Below, piece by piece: positions 1-7,690 of a stretch of DNA of 18,455 nt. The number at the start of each line of letters is the position of its first letter. Within the stretch, counting starts at the first letter, position 1. This stretch comes from Sphingomonas paucimobilis. Its GTDB lineage: Bacteria > Pseudomonadota > Alphaproteobacteria > Sphingomonadales > Sphingomonadaceae. A program made the translations under genes and the position numbers. A model generated the notes under the pieces. The model did not search any database, was not told the origin of the DNA, and saw nothing but the letters and a program-made list of their open reading frames with translations. The stretch is taken from positions 1 to 18,455 of the forward strand of contig CAMAQU010000008.1 of assembly GCA_945860425.1 (NCBI GenBank), written 5' to 3'.

Positions 1-448
1 AGACCAGCATGGGCCTCAACGCCGCCTCTTTACCGCCCATACGGCTGAGCAGGCTGGTGTGGCTCGGTTCCGTCGTGATAACGCCCGTCACAGGCCCGCC
101 CAACCAGGAAGGGCGTGTCTTGGGATCCCGCGTGACACCCATATCGACGATGAGGCCCGGGCAGGTCGCGATCCAGCGATAGCCCGAAATGCCCTTGGCC
201 GACCGTCCCGCCTGTGTCTGCCAGCCTGTGACTGACGAACATAGGGCCGAGGATCGGCGAAACAGGGCGATATCCGGAATGGGGACTGCGGTGGGGAAAG
301 CAATGGCGGGCTGGCCAAGATTGGCGCGATAGACGGTCAGTTGCGCTTCCTTTTCGGCCCGCCGATCCAGCTGCCACAGGCCAAGCGCGATCATGGTCGC
401 AATGGCCAGCGCGACGACCAAAGTTGCGAGGATGGGAATGCGCCTCAA
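1..448 (-). CDS. SURF1-family cytochrome oxidase assembly protein (partial, C-terminus outside window)
   Basis: SURF1 proteins are inner-membrane factors that help insert heme a into subunit I of cytochrome c oxidase. The first 149 codons are visible, reading from TTG at 448. An N-terminal hydrophobic helix (about residues 4-24) runs into the family signature LGLWQLDRRAEKEAQL (about residues 23-38). The periplasmic part follows, with GYRWIATCPGLIVDMGVTRD around residues 85-104. The start is fixed by an in-frame TGA six codons upstream and by the overlap with the DUF983 stop (TTGA, 448-445), which suggests translational coupling. It is the last visible gene of the cox operon, its usual place in alphaproteobacteria. 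The second C-terminal membrane helix expected for the family lies beyond the window. TTG as start is unusual, but there is no ATG or GTG option in between. Confidence 0.85.
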   Translation of the reverse strand, partial: MRRIPILATLVVALAIATMIALGLWQLDRRAEKEAQLTVYRANLGQPAIAFPTAVPIPDIALFRRSSALCSSVTGWQTQAGRSAKGISGYRWIATCPGLIVDMGVTRDPKTRPSWLGGPVTGVITTEPSHTSLLSRMGGKEAALRPMLV

Positions 449-813
449 GAGACAATCCGCCCTTCATGGGCACGGTTGCGATATTCCAGCACCAAGAGCG
501 CACCTTTGGCGAGACGCAGCAACCCCACCACCAGCGCGGCCGTGAGTGGCACCCAAATCAGGATATGGACCCAAAAGGGCGGCTCGGCAGAAAGCTCCAG
601 CATGACCGCCCCGATTGTAGCGATCGCGCCGACGATCATGATGAGGAAAGCCGCCGGGCCATCGCCCACATTAAACTGACTAAAGTCGAGCTTGCACTGA
701 GGGCATGCCTCCGAAAAGCGAACGGCGCCCGCGAACAAAGTCGGGGCGCCGCAGCGTGGACAAAGCCCCCGGATCGACGCCTGGGTCGTATCGGGGGCTT
801 GCCAATCGGTCAT
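445..813 (-). CDS. DUF983 small membrane protein with paired CxxC motifs
   Basis: This 122-residue protein belongs to the DUF983 family, which commonly sits in alphaproteobacterial cytochrome oxidase operons and has no settled biochemical role. Two CPxC pairs (CPRC at 18-21, CPQC at 37-40) form a zinc-ribbon-like N-terminus facing the cytoplasm. Two hydrophobic segments follow at about 53-75 and 80-103, then a charged tail. The ATG at 813 is only 2 bp after the ctaE stop, and the stop overlaps the surf1 TTG. The gene is therefore locked between two oxidase genes, and a role in oxidase assembly or metal handling is a reasonable inference. A longer open frame extends upstream into ctaE but lacks family-like sequence, so the internal ATG is preferred. 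Confidence 0.85.
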   Translation of the reverse strand: MTDWQAPDTTQASIRGLCPRCGAPTLFAGAVRFSEACPQCKLDFSQFNVGDGPAAFLIMIVGAIATIGAVMLELSAEPPFWVHILIWVPLTAALVVGLLRLAKGALLVLEYRNRAHEGRIVS

Positions 814-815
814 GA

Positions 816-1730
816 TCAGCCGTGAACCGGTGCGCCCCAACCGCCCCAGACGTATACGACGACAAAGAGGAACAGCCAGACGACATCGACAAAATGCCAA
901 TACCAAGCAGCTGCTTCAAAGCCGAAATGCTGGCGTGGGGTAAAATGGCCCTTATAGGCGCGCACAAGGCAGACGATCAGGAAGATCGTACCGACCAGCA
1001 CGTGGAAGCCGTGAAAGCCCGTCGCCATGTAGAAGGCCGCGCTATAGTTCAGCCCCTTAAAGGCAAAGGGTGCGTGGACATACTCATAGACCTGAACCGA
1101 GCTGAACAACAGGCCCAGCAAGACGGTTACCCACAGGCCCTTTTTGAGATTGTCATTGGCACCAACGCCAATAGCACCCCAAAGGCCGCGCATTTCGCCC
1201 CCACGTTCATTGTTGATCAGGGCATGATGCGCCCAGGTAACTGTCGTGCCAGAGCACAGCAGGATGAGCGTGTTCAGCAAGGGATAACCAAAGGCGTCGA
1301 TCACTTCGATGCCCTTGGGCGGCCAAGCGCCAACCACCTGCGTAACAGATGTTGCGCCAGCAACCCGCTCCACAGCGCCGTCAATCAGCTGGATCGGCTC
1401 TGGGAAGAGCGAGAAATCAAACCAAGCCCAGAACCAACCAACGAAGAACATCACTTCAGAAGCGATGAACAAAATCATGCCATAGCGCAGGTGCAGCTGC
1501 ACAACGGGGGTATGATCACCGCTCTGGGCTTCCTTCACCACATCCGACCACCAGGCGTAGAATGTGTAGAGAATGCCGATCCAACCAATGGAGGCCACCA
1601 GACCGCCATAAGGCATCTTGTGCATCCACATGACGAGGCCGCCAAAGGCGAGCAGAGAGGCCATCGACCCGAAGAACGGATGGATGCTCGGCGGAAGGAT
1701 ATGATAATCGTGGTTCTTTGCACCTGCCAT
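816..1730 (-). CDS. ctaE: Cytochrome c oxidase subunit III
   Basis: Subunit III of the aa3-type oxidase is a seven-helix membrane protein that stabilises subunit I and its proton uptake path. The 304-residue product opens with the typical NHDYHILPPSIHPFFGS and contains the family blocks SEVMFFVGWFWAWF (about 110-123), the conserved TLILLCSGTTVTWAHHAL, and the C-terminal GFHGFHVLVGTIFL and WYWHFVDVVWLFLF. Start: ATG at 1730 is preceded by AGGGAAAG. An upstream in-frame extension of 39 residues is basic and not family-like, and it runs back into ctaG. The protein is slightly long for the family because of a loop around residues 125-155. The gene is 34 bp downstream of ctaG and 2 bp before the DUF983 gene. 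Confidence 0.97.
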   Translation of the reverse strand: MAGAKNHDYHILPPSIHPFFGSMASLLAFGGLVMWMHKMPYGGLVASIGWIGILYTFYAWWSDVVKEAQSGDHTPVVQLHLRYGMILFIASEVMFFVGWFWAWFDFSLFPEPIQLIDGAVERVAGATSVTQVVGAWPPKGIEVIDAFGYPLLNTLILLCSGTTVTWAHHALINNERGGEMRGLWGAIGVGANDNLKKGLWVTVLLGLLFSSVQVYEYVHAPFAFKGLNYSAAFYMATGFHGFHVLVGTIFLIVCLVRAYKGHFTPRQHFGFEAAAWYWHFVDVVWLFLFVVVYVWGGWGAPVHG

Positions 1731-1764
1731 GGTGATCAACTTTCCCTGTAAAATCGATTGTCGC

Positions 1765-2307
1765 TTAGCTCTGCTTTTTGCGCTCGTCCACCGGATAGAA
1801 TGTGTAACTGAGCGTGATTTCTTGAATTTTGCGCGCTTCCGGATCATTTAAGATCGCAGGATCAACGAAGAAGATGACCGGCATCCGCACTTCTTGGCCC
1901 GGCTGCAACGTCTGCTCGGTAAAGCAGAAGCATTGAATCTTCGTGAAATATTTCCCGGCCTGAGAGGGGGTGACATTGAAAGTCGCCGTGCCGGTTACTG
2001 GCTTATCGGAGAGATTCTTGGCCGTGTAAAAGGTGATATCCTGCGCGCCGATCGTCACCAATTCCCGATTGGATTCCTGGGCAAATGTCCAAGGAAGGCT
2101 GGGCGCATGATTGGAGTCAAAACGGATCGACATGGTTTTCCCAGCAACTGCGCCGGGCGCCTGCATCCCAATGCCCTTTTGCGTTGTTCCGGCAAACCCC
2201 GTCACCTGACAAAAGAGGCGATAAAGGGGCACGCTGGCATAACCAACGCCGACCATGCCAAAGGCCAAACTAGCGGCCAACAAACCTGTACGCGTTATCC
2301 TGTTCAT
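1765..2307 (-). CDS. ctaG: Cytochrome c oxidase assembly protein CtaG/Cox11
   Basis: Cox11/CtaG is a periplasmic copper chaperone anchored by one N-terminal helix; it delivers copper to the CuB site of subunit I. The 180-residue product has the anchor at about 7-26, then the conserved YASVPLYRLFCQVTGFAGTTQ (C33) and the copper-binding CFCF motif (C126, C128). The expected immunoglobulin-like C-terminal region (PVIFFVDP, then ITLSYTFYP) is present. The chosen ATG at 2307 overlaps the stop of the upstream microprotein (ATGA). A start 14 codons further upstream is possible but would lie fully inside that microprotein and adds a non-family sequence. Length and motifs are complete. Confidence 0.97.
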   Translation of the reverse strand: MNRITRTGLLAASLAFGMVGVGYASVPLYRLFCQVTGFAGTTQKGIGMQAPGAVAGKTMSIRFDSNHAPSLPWTFAQESNRELVTIGAQDITFYTAKNLSDKPVTGTATFNVTPSQAGKYFTKIQCFCFTEQTLQPGQEVRMPVIFFVDPAILNDPEARKIQEITLSYTFYPVDERKKQS

Positions 2308-2426
2308 CCCTGAATCCTCACCAATGTGATGAAATAAAAGAGAAGGCACATGGCGATCAGCAACCCGGCTGTCACCAGAGAGCGTTGCCGCCTGCGGCGA
2401 TTAAACTCATCATCAGGCTGGGTCAT
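2304..2426 (-). CDS. CoxF-like 40-residue single-helix membrane microprotein
   Basis: This short gene encodes 40 residues: an acidic start (MTQPDDEF), a strongly basic stretch (NRRRRQR, 9-15), then one hydrophobic helix (about 16-36) ending in LVRIQG. Both ends overlap neighbours by four bases: its ATG at 2426 overlaps the ctaB stop, and its TGA overlaps the ctaG ATG. This double ATGA coupling is strong evidence that it is translated. Small single-helix proteins with a basic N-terminus followed by a helix are commonly found between ctaB and ctaG in alphaproteobacteria and are called CoxF-like. I infer the same here from position and shape, not from alignment. The positive-inside rule puts the N-terminus in the cytoplasm. 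A role in oxidase assembly is plausible but unproven. Confidence 0.8.
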   Translation of the reverse strand: MTQPDDEFNRRRRQRSLVTAGLLIAMCLLFYFITLVRIQG

Positions 2427-3334
2427 GCTGACATCATCCGGTCTGCAGCAACCGCTGCGAAAAGAGCAAAGAGATAGAAAATCGAAAAGGCAAAGAGCGC
2501 CTTTTCCGCGCCCATGCCATCTGCCTCACCCGTGCGGCGAAATGCAACACGCACAGCAAGAGCAAGAAAGACAAGGTTCAGCAGAATGGATGACACGCCA
2601 TAAACCCCACCCAGCAAACCTAAAGCCCAAGGTGCCAGCGCGCACGCGACCATGGGTAAGGTATAGAGCAGCACATGATGACGTGTTGTCTTTTCACCCG
2701 CGACAACGGGCAGCATCGGCACACCCGCATTGGCATAATCGGTCTTCACAAACAGGGCGAGCGCCCAAAAATGTGGCGGCGTCCATAAAAAGATGATGCC
2801 GAACAACAAGATCGGCAGCAAAGTGAGATTGCCGGTTGCCGCCGCCCAGCCAATCATCGGCGGAAAGGCCCCTGCCGCGCCGCCAATCACAATATTCTGC
2901 GGCGTCCGGCGCTTCAGCCAAACGGTGTAGATCAGAACGTAAAACAGGATTGAAGCCGCCAAAATGGCGCCCGCGACCCAATTGGTCGCCAGCCCCAAGG
3001 TCAACACAGAGAAAAAGGAGAGGCCAACGCCAAAATGCAGCGCGGATTGGCGATCCATGCGCCCAGCGGGCAAGGGCCGATTGGCCGTGCGCTTCATCAG
3101 GGCATCGATATCTGATTCATACCATTGATTCAGGGCCCCTGCGGCCCCTGCACCCAATGCAATGCAAAGCACGGCTGTAAAGCCCAAAACAGGGTGGATC
3201 GATATGGGCGCGGCAAGCAAGCTGCATAGGCCCGTGAAGACAACAAGCGACATCACGCGCGGCTTTGTCAGCGCAAGAAAGTCGCGCCAATCCGCCGGAA
3301 GGGTATCTACGCTTGTCACACTCAGGCTTGCCAT
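2423..3334 (-). CDS. ctaB: Protoheme IX farnesyltransferase (heme O synthase)
   Basis: CtaB/Cox10 is an inner-membrane UbiA-family prenyltransferase that attaches a farnesyl group to protoheme to make heme O, the precursor of heme A for the oxidase. The 303-residue product carries LTKPRVMSLVVFTG (about 22-35), the prenyl-diphosphate-binding region NQWYESDIDALMKRTANRPL (69-88, acidic E73, D75, D77), FLWTPPHFWALAL and the second acidic region around KTDYANAGVPMLPV (197-210). About eight to nine hydrophobic segments are visible. Start: ATG at 3334 is chosen because it begins at the usual distance from LTKPR. It has no clear ribosome site; a TTG 16 codons upstream (3382) is the alternative. The stop overlaps the CoxF-like start. 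Confidence 0.97.
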   Translation of the reverse strand: MASLSVTSVDTLPADWRDFLALTKPRVMSLVVFTGLCSLLAAPISIHPVLGFTAVLCIALGAGAAGALNQWYESDIDALMKRTANRPLPAGRMDRQSALHFGVGLSFFSVLTLGLATNWVAGAILAASILFYVLIYTVWLKRRTPQNIVIGGAAGAFPPMIGWAAATGNLTLLPILLFGIIFLWTPPHFWALALFVKTDYANAGVPMLPVVAGEKTTRHHVLLYTLPMVACALAPWALGLLGGVYGVSSILLNLVFLALAVRVAFRRTGEADGMGAEKALFAFSIFYLFALFAAVAADRMMSA

Positions 3335-3363
3335 AAAAGGAGAGACCCGTTTTGGACCCGGTT

Positions 3364-3437
3364 GGGACTGTCCGGGCCGCAAGCTGTGCGGTCCCGAACG
3401 ATCCTTACATATTGCGTGGCCGGAAAACGAACCACGC
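3364..3437 (-). other. Two inverted repeats in the coxA-ctaB gap
   Basis: The 111-bp spacer between coxA and ctaB is the only sizeable gap inside the cox operon. It holds GCGTGG (3414-3419) pairing with CCACGC (3432-3437), just after the coxA stop, and CCGCA (3377-3381) pairing with TGCGG (3387-3391), with possible outer GGGA/TCCC pairing. Neither is followed by a T-run on the minus strand, so full termination is unlikely. They could protect the 3' end of a coxBA transcript or lower downstream expression. Confidence 0.4.
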
Positions 3438-3445
3438 CGCTTTCC

Positions 3446-5101
3446 TTAATCGACCTTTGGAAGGGTCTCGAACTGGTGGAAGGGCGGCGGGCTTGAAAGT
3501 GTCCATTCAAGCGTCGTTGCCCCTTCACCCCAATAATTGCCTTCCGCCTTCTTGCCCGCAACCAGAGCATAGATGACGTTTGCAAAGAAGATCACCATCG
3601 ATCCCGCCATGATGACATAGCCCAAGGACGCGATGTGGTTCCAATAGGCAAAGGCATCTGGATAATCCGGGTAACGGCGCGGCATGCCCTGCAGACCCAG
3701 GAAGTGCATCGGGAAGAACACCAGGTTCACGCCGATGAAGAAGATCCAGAAATGCAGATGGCCAAGCGCTTCAGATAGATGGCGTCCGCTCATCTTCGCA
3801 AACCAATAGGTGAAGCCGGCAAACAGCGCGAAGACCGCACCAAGCGACAACACATAGTGGAAGTGCGCCACGACGTAATAGGTGTCGTGCATGTAGTTAT
3901 CGATGCCGCCATTGGCGAGGACAACCCCCGTCACGCCACCAACGGTGAACATGAAAATGAAGCCGAGCGACCATACCATCGGAACGGTGAAGCGGATGGA
4001 GCCACCCCACATGGTTGCGATCCAAGAGAAGATCTTGATGCCCGTTGGCACCGCGATGACCATTGTGGCGGCTGTGAAGTACATTTTCGTATTCACGTCG
4101 AGACCGACGGTGAACATGTGGTGCGCCCACACGACAAACCCAACCACGCCAATCGCGACCATGGCATAGGCCATGCCGAGATAGCCAAAGACAGGCTTTT
4201 TCGAGAAGGTGGCGATGATCTGGCTGACAATGCCGAAGCCCGGCAAAATCATGATGTACACTTCAGGATGGCCGAAGAACCAGAACAGATGCTGATAAAG
4301 CACCGGATCCCCGCCGCCGGCCGGATCGAAGAATGTCGTTCCGAAATTGCGGTCCGTCAGAAGCATGGTGATGGCTGCGGCTAGGACCGGAAGGGCGAGC
4401 AACAGCAAGAAGGCTGTGACGAGCACCGACCAAACGAACAAGGGCATCTTGTGGATCGTCATGCCGGGGGCACGCATGTTGAAGATGGTCGTGATGAAGT
4501 TAATCGCGCCCATGATCGAGCTTGCGCCCGCCAAGTGGAGCGAGAAAATCGCCATATCAACCGATGGCCCCTGCGACCCATAGGTTGAAAGCGGCGCATA
4601 GACCGTCCAGCCCGTGCCCGCACCCAGACCTGTACCACCCGGCACAAAGGCCGAACCGAGCAACAGGATGAATGCCGGAACAAGCAACCAGAAGGAAATA
4701 TTGTTCATCCGCGGGAAGGCCATGTCTGGTGCCCCGATCATGATCGGCACAAACCAGTTGCCAAAGCCGCCAATCATGGCGGGCATAACCATGAAGAAGA
4801 CCATGATCAGGCCGTGGGCAGTGATCAACACGTTCCACATATGATAGGCTTGGTCGAGGCTTGCGCCCTGCCCTTCCATCATGGACGCCCACGTGGTCAG
4901 ATATTGGATGCCCGGCTGTGCGAGCTCAGCGCGCATCATACCGGAAATAGCGCCGCCAATAATCCCCGCGATGATCGCGAAAATCAGATAGAGCGTCCCA
5001 ATATCCTTGTGGTTGGTCGACATGAACCAACGGGCAAAGAAGCCCGGCAGGTGATCCTCATGCTCATGGGCATGATCGTGCGAAGCAGCGATAGTCGTCA
5101 T
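3446..5101 (-). CDS. ctaD: Cytochrome c oxidase subunit I, aa3-type (A1 class)
   Basis: Subunit I is the catalytic core of the proton-pumping heme-copper oxidase. All diagnostic residues can be placed in the 551-residue product: heme a ligands H96 and H415, heme a3 ligand H413, CuB ligands H278, H327 and H328, and the cross-linked Y282 in GHPEVY. D126 marks the entry of the D proton channel, E280 its inner end, and K356 the K channel. The arginine pair R475/R476 is also present. E280 within HPEVY assigns it to the A1 class. About twelve hydrophobic helices are seen, with a His-rich N-terminal tail (residues 8-17). The ATG at 5101 is 5 bp after the coxB stop, so the two are cotranscribed. Confidence 0.99.
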   Translation of the reverse strand: MTTIAASHDHAHEHEDHLPGFFARWFMSTNHKDIGTLYLIFAIIAGIIGGAISGMMRAELAQPGIQYLTTWASMMEGQGASLDQAYHMWNVLITAHGLIMVFFMVMPAMIGGFGNWFVPIMIGAPDMAFPRMNNISFWLLVPAFILLLGSAFVPGGTGLGAGTGWTVYAPLSTYGSQGPSVDMAIFSLHLAGASSIMGAINFITTIFNMRAPGMTIHKMPLFVWSVLVTAFLLLLALPVLAAAITMLLTDRNFGTTFFDPAGGGDPVLYQHLFWFFGHPEVYIMILPGFGIVSQIIATFSKKPVFGYLGMAYAMVAIGVVGFVVWAHHMFTVGLDVNTKMYFTAATMVIAVPTGIKIFSWIATMWGGSIRFTVPMVWSLGFIFMFTVGGVTGVVLANGGIDNYMHDTYYVVAHFHYVLSLGAVFALFAGFTYWFAKMSGRHLSEALGHLHFWIFFIGVNLVFFPMHFLGLQGMPRRYPDYPDAFAYWNHIASLGYVIMAGSMVIFFANVIYALVAGKKAEGNYWGEGATTLEWTLSSPPPFHQFETLPKVD

Positions 5102-5106
5102 GGTCT

Positions 5107-6162
5107 TTACGCCTTGGTGGCGGCTGCGGGGGCAGCCGGTGCAGTTTCATTCGCGCCGTCTGCGGCAGCCGGAGCAGCAGCAGGGGCAGCAGCGGGAGTA
5201 GCGGCCGAAGCTGGCGCGGCGACGGGTTCAGCACCCGGCATCTTGCCGCCCTTTGAGGCGACCCAGCGCGCGAAGTTTTCCTTCGACACGACTTCAACCG
5301 CAATCGGCATGAAGGCGTGACGTGCGCCGCACAATTCGGAGCATTGGCCGTAATAGACGCCTTCCTTTTCCACCTTGAACGTCACTTCGTTCAGGCGGCC
5401 GGGAACAGCATCCATTTTTGTCCAAAATGCAGGGACAGCGAAAGCATGGATCACATCTTCAGACGTGACAATCGCCTTGATCTCGGTGCCAACGGGCACA
5501 ATCAGGCGGTTGTCCACGGCCAAAAGACGGGGCTCGCCACGCTTGGATGCTTCCGCATCGGTCAGCATGTTGGACACGATTTCAAAGTCGCCGTGATCGG
5601 GATATTGATAGGACCAATACCATTGATGTCCGATGACCTTGATGGTGACGGCATCCTTGCCGGCCGGCTTATACTGCGCGGCAAGCAGGCTGATCGAGGG
5701 AATGGCAATCGCAACAAGGATGAGCACCGGGATGAGCGTCCACACAATTTCGATAAATGTGTTGTGCGTCGTTTTGGACGGCGTGGGGTTGGCCGCGCGC
5801 CGATAGCGCACCATGGCCCAGAGCATGAGACCCAGAACGAAGATGGAGATCACCGTGATGACGGGCAGCAAAATGGCGTCATGCAGCCATTGCGCGCGTT
5901 CACCATTGGCCGTGACTTGCGGCTGAATCCCGATTTTGCCGTCGACGGGCTGACCAATGTCAGCAGTCGGTGTCAGCGCGGAAGGTGCCTCGGGCTTTAC
6001 CGCATCAGCCGCAGGGGCCGCTTCGGCTTGCGGGGCAGCGGCGGCGGCGGGCGCTGCTGCGGCAGCCACTGGCGCCGGAGCAGCCGGCATTGCTTGCGCT
6101 ATCGCGACTGCTGGTGCGAGCACCAGGCCAATTGCGATCAGAGCAGATCTCAGCTTCTTCAT
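5107..6162 (-). CDS. ctaC: Cytochrome c oxidase subunit II (CuA subunit)
   Basis: Subunit II accepts electrons from cytochrome c through a binuclear CuA centre in the periplasm. In the 351-residue product residues 1-22 form a signal peptide ending AIAQA. An Ala/Pro-rich linker (about 24-66) follows, then two helices (about 95-117 and 138-160). The cupredoxin domain has GHQWYWSYQYPD (178-189) and the CuA ligands H239, C274, E276, C278, H282 and M285. After the domain comes an unusual Ala/Pro tail (about 311-351). Start: ATG at 6162 begins a proper signal peptide; the open frame continues upstream but into the promoter region. It is the first gene of the cox operon. There is no heme c motif (CxxCH) in the tail, so this is a caa3-negative form. 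Confidence 0.98.
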   Translation of the reverse strand: MKKLRSALIAIGLVLAPAVAIAQAMPAAPAPVAAAAAPAAAAAPQAEAAPAADAVKPEAPSALTPTADIGQPVDGKIGIQPQVTANGERAQWLHDAILLPVITVISIFVLGLMLWAMVRYRRAANPTPSKTTHNTFIEIVWTLIPVLILVAIAIPSISLLAAQYKPAGKDAVTIKVIGHQWYWSYQYPDHGDFEIVSNMLTDAEASKRGEPRLLAVDNRLIVPVGTEIKAIVTSEDVIHAFAVPAFWTKMDAVPGRLNEVTFKVEKEGVYYGQCSELCGARHAFMPIAVEVVSKENFARWVASKGGKMPGAEPVAAPASAATPAAAPAAAPAAADGANETAPAAPAAATKA

Positions 6163-6184
6163 TACCTGTTTGTCCAATGTTGCG

Positions 6185-6200
6185 GCCCGGATTTCCGGGC
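6185..6200. other. Perfect hairpin in the coxB 5' leader
   Basis: GCCCGGA (6185-6191) and TCCGGGC (6194-6200) are perfect complements separated by two bases. On the minus strand this lies 22 bases before the coxB ATG and downstream of the proposed promoter, so it would be part of the mRNA leader. It could act as an mRNA stabiliser or a protein-binding palindrome. Confidence 0.5.
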
Positions 6201-6244
6201 GGGAAAAGACTCTGGAACCGCCAGAAGGAGACGTTCCGCCGCGG

Positions 6245-6273
6245 CCTATACGCGGCAAAGTCCAACGGCTCAA
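6245..6273 (-). promoter_or_regulatory. Candidate coxB (cox operon) promoter
   Basis: On the minus strand TTGAGC (6273-6268) and TATAGG (6250-6245) are separated by exactly 17 bases. This predicts a transcription start near 6238 and a leader of roughly 75 bases. The -10 is enclosed by an inverted repeat, GCCGCG (6238-6243) and CGCGGC (6251-6256), which could be an operator. The evidence is consensus matching by eye only. Confidence 0.45.
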
Positions 6274-6300
6274 GAACCCATAAAGCTTTTTTGCGCAGGA

Positions 6301-6328
6301 TTGCCGCCGCCGTCTACCCACCTTATTG
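6301..6328 (+). promoter_or_regulatory. Weak candidate pyrE promoter
   Basis: TTGCCG (6301-6306) and TTATTG (6323-6328) have a 16-base spacing. This would place the start near 6335 and give a leader of about 34 bases to the pyrE ATG. The match is modest. No other promoter-like pair was more convincing in the 206-bp divergent region between coxB and pyrE. Confidence 0.25.
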
Positions 6329-6368
6329 GGCGGGTGAGGCGATTTATCGTCAAACAGGCAGGGGCAAT

Positions 6369-6956
6369 ATGACCAACGAAGACATTCTTCAGGAGTTTCG
6401 GGACGCAGAAGCGTTGCTGGAGGGGCATTTTATTCTTTCATCTGGATTAAGAAGCCCGCGCTATTTGCAATGCGCGCGCGTGCTCATGAACCCGGCGAGA
6501 GCCGCCCGGCTGGCGGAGGCCCTCGCCGCGTCGCTGCCCGCTGAGATTCGGGCCGCAATTGACGTTGTTGTTTCTCCGGCCATGGGGGGGATCATCATTG
6601 GCCATGAAATGGGACGCGCCCTTGCCAAGGATGCCCTGTTCCTTGAACGTCCCGATGGCGTCTTTGGCTTGCGTCGCGGGTTCCGACTGGAGCCGGGGCA
6701 GAAGGTGCTGATGGTTGAAGATGTGGTGACAACCGGCTTGTCCTCCCGCGAAGCCATTGCCGCTGTGGCGCGCGAAGGTGGGGAAGTGATTGCCGAGGCA
6801 TCACTCGTCGATCGGTCGAATGGCACGGCCGATTTGGGTGTGCCATTTTTCCCCCTCATCCGGCTCGACGTGCCAACTTATAAACCAGATCAACTGCCCC
6901 CTGAACTCCAAGCAATCCCGGCCATTAAGCCGGGGAGCAGGAAGGAAGCAGCATGA
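6369..6956 (+). CDS. pyrE: Orotate phosphoribosyltransferase
   Basis: PyrE joins orotate to PRPP to make orotidine 5'-phosphate in pyrimidine synthesis; it acts in the cytoplasm as a dimer. The 195-residue product has the short alphaproteobacterial form. It has FILSSGLRSPRYLQC (21-35, substrate loop), a PAMGG block (70-74) and the PRPP-binding signature VLMVEDVVTTGLSS (113-126). The ATG at 6369 is preceded by AGGGG at proper spacing. The frame stays open upstream across the intergenic region, but that translation is not family-like. The stop overlaps the pdxJ start (ATGA at 6953-6956), so the two are translationally coupled. Confidence 0.96.
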   Translation: MTNEDILQEFRDAEALLEGHFILSSGLRSPRYLQCARVLMNPARAARLAEALAASLPAEIRAAIDVVVSPAMGGIIIGHEMGRALAKDALFLERPDGVFGLRRGFRLEPGQKVLMVEDVVTTGLSSREAIAAVAREGGEVIAEASLVDRSNGTADLGVPFFPLIRLDVPTYKPDQLPPELQAIPAIKPGSRKEAA

Positions 6957-7690
6957 GCGGCCATTTGCGGCTTGGCGTCAATATTGATCATGTTGCGACC
7001 ATTCGCAACGCACGCGGCGGCAACCATCCGGACCCGTTCCGCGCGGTCCAGATTGTTGAGCAAGCGGGCGGCGATGGCATTACCGTCCATTTGCGCGAAG
7101 ACCGTCGCCATATTCGAGATGCAGATCTCGACACGCTCATGCGCGAGACGCGGCTTCCCATTAACTTGGAGATGGCCGCAACCGATGAGATGCTGGACAT
7201 TGCCCGGCGTCATAAGCCGCATGCGGCCTGCATCGTGCCCGAACGCCGGGCCGAACGCACGACAGAGGGCGGGCTGGATGCAGCGGGGCTCCACAACCAG
7301 CTGGCCCCTATTGTCACCCGGCTGACAGATGCAGGCATCCGCGTCAGCCTGTTCATTGAGCCGGACGCCCGCCAGATTGAAGCCGCGATTCGATTGGGCG
7401 TGCCTGTGGTAGAACTACATACGGGCAAATATGCCCATGCAAGCGGCTCTGATTTGGCCGAAGAGGTGCGCCGGATCACCGAGGCTGCGGCGCTGGCCGC
7501 CCGCAACGGCATTGAACCCCATGCCGGCCATGGCCTGACATTTGAGAATGTCGGGCCAATAGCTGCCATTCCGCAAATTGCAGAATTGAATATCGGTCAC
7601 TTCCTAATCGGCGAGGCGATTTTCATCGGCCTTTCCGACGCGATCCAACAGATGCGCGCACACATGGAAGCCGCCCGGGGAACAGCATGA
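6953..7690 (+). CDS. pdxJ: Pyridoxine 5'-phosphate synthase
   Basis: PdxJ condenses 3-amino-2-oxopropyl phosphate with deoxyxylulose 5-phosphate to give pyridoxine 5'-phosphate, the final ring-closing step of de novo vitamin B6 synthesis. The 245-residue TIM barrel matches the family length. Visible motifs are LGVNIDHVATIRNARGG (7-23), VHLREDRRHI with H46, E73 in NLEM, ELHTGKYA (154-161) and H193 in AGHGL. H46, E73 and H193 correspond to the catalytic His/Glu/His set of the family. The start overlaps pyrE by ATGA and the stop overlaps acpS in the same way, so the three genes form one unit. Confidence 0.98.
   Translation: MSGHLRLGVNIDHVATIRNARGGNHPDPFRAVQIVEQAGGDGITVHLREDRRHIRDADLDTLMRETRLPINLEMAATDEMLDIARRHKPHAACIVPERRAERTTEGGLDAAGLHNQLAPIVTRLTDAGIRVSLFIEPDARQIEAAIRLGVPVVELHTGKYAHASGSDLAEEVRRITEAAALAARNGIEPHAGHGLTFENVGPIAAIPQIAELNIGHFLIGEAIFIGLSDAIQQMRAHMEAARGTA

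Noticed and set aside
822..1751. 309-codon open frame on the plus strand
   Set aside because: It lies antisense to ctaE, which has clear family motifs, and its translation shows no domain or membrane pattern.
3322..3585. Possible small gene in the coxA-ctaB gap
   Set aside because: The frame mostly overlaps the end of coxA, is basic and non-membrane, and has no ribosome site; the gap is better explained by inverted repeats.
3779..4384. 201-codon open frame on the plus strand
   Set aside because: It is antisense to subunit I and has a His/Asp/Arg-rich, domain-free translation.
5107..5235. Ala/Pro codon repeats in coxB as a tandem DNA repeat or CRISPR-like array
   Set aside because: The repetition follows from Ala/Pro codons within a continuous reading frame and has no regular repeat-spacer layout.
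5317..6372. 351-codon open frame on the plus strand
   Set aside because: It is antisense to coxB and rich in Arg/Gly/Cys, typical of a shadow of an Ala/Pro-rich gene.
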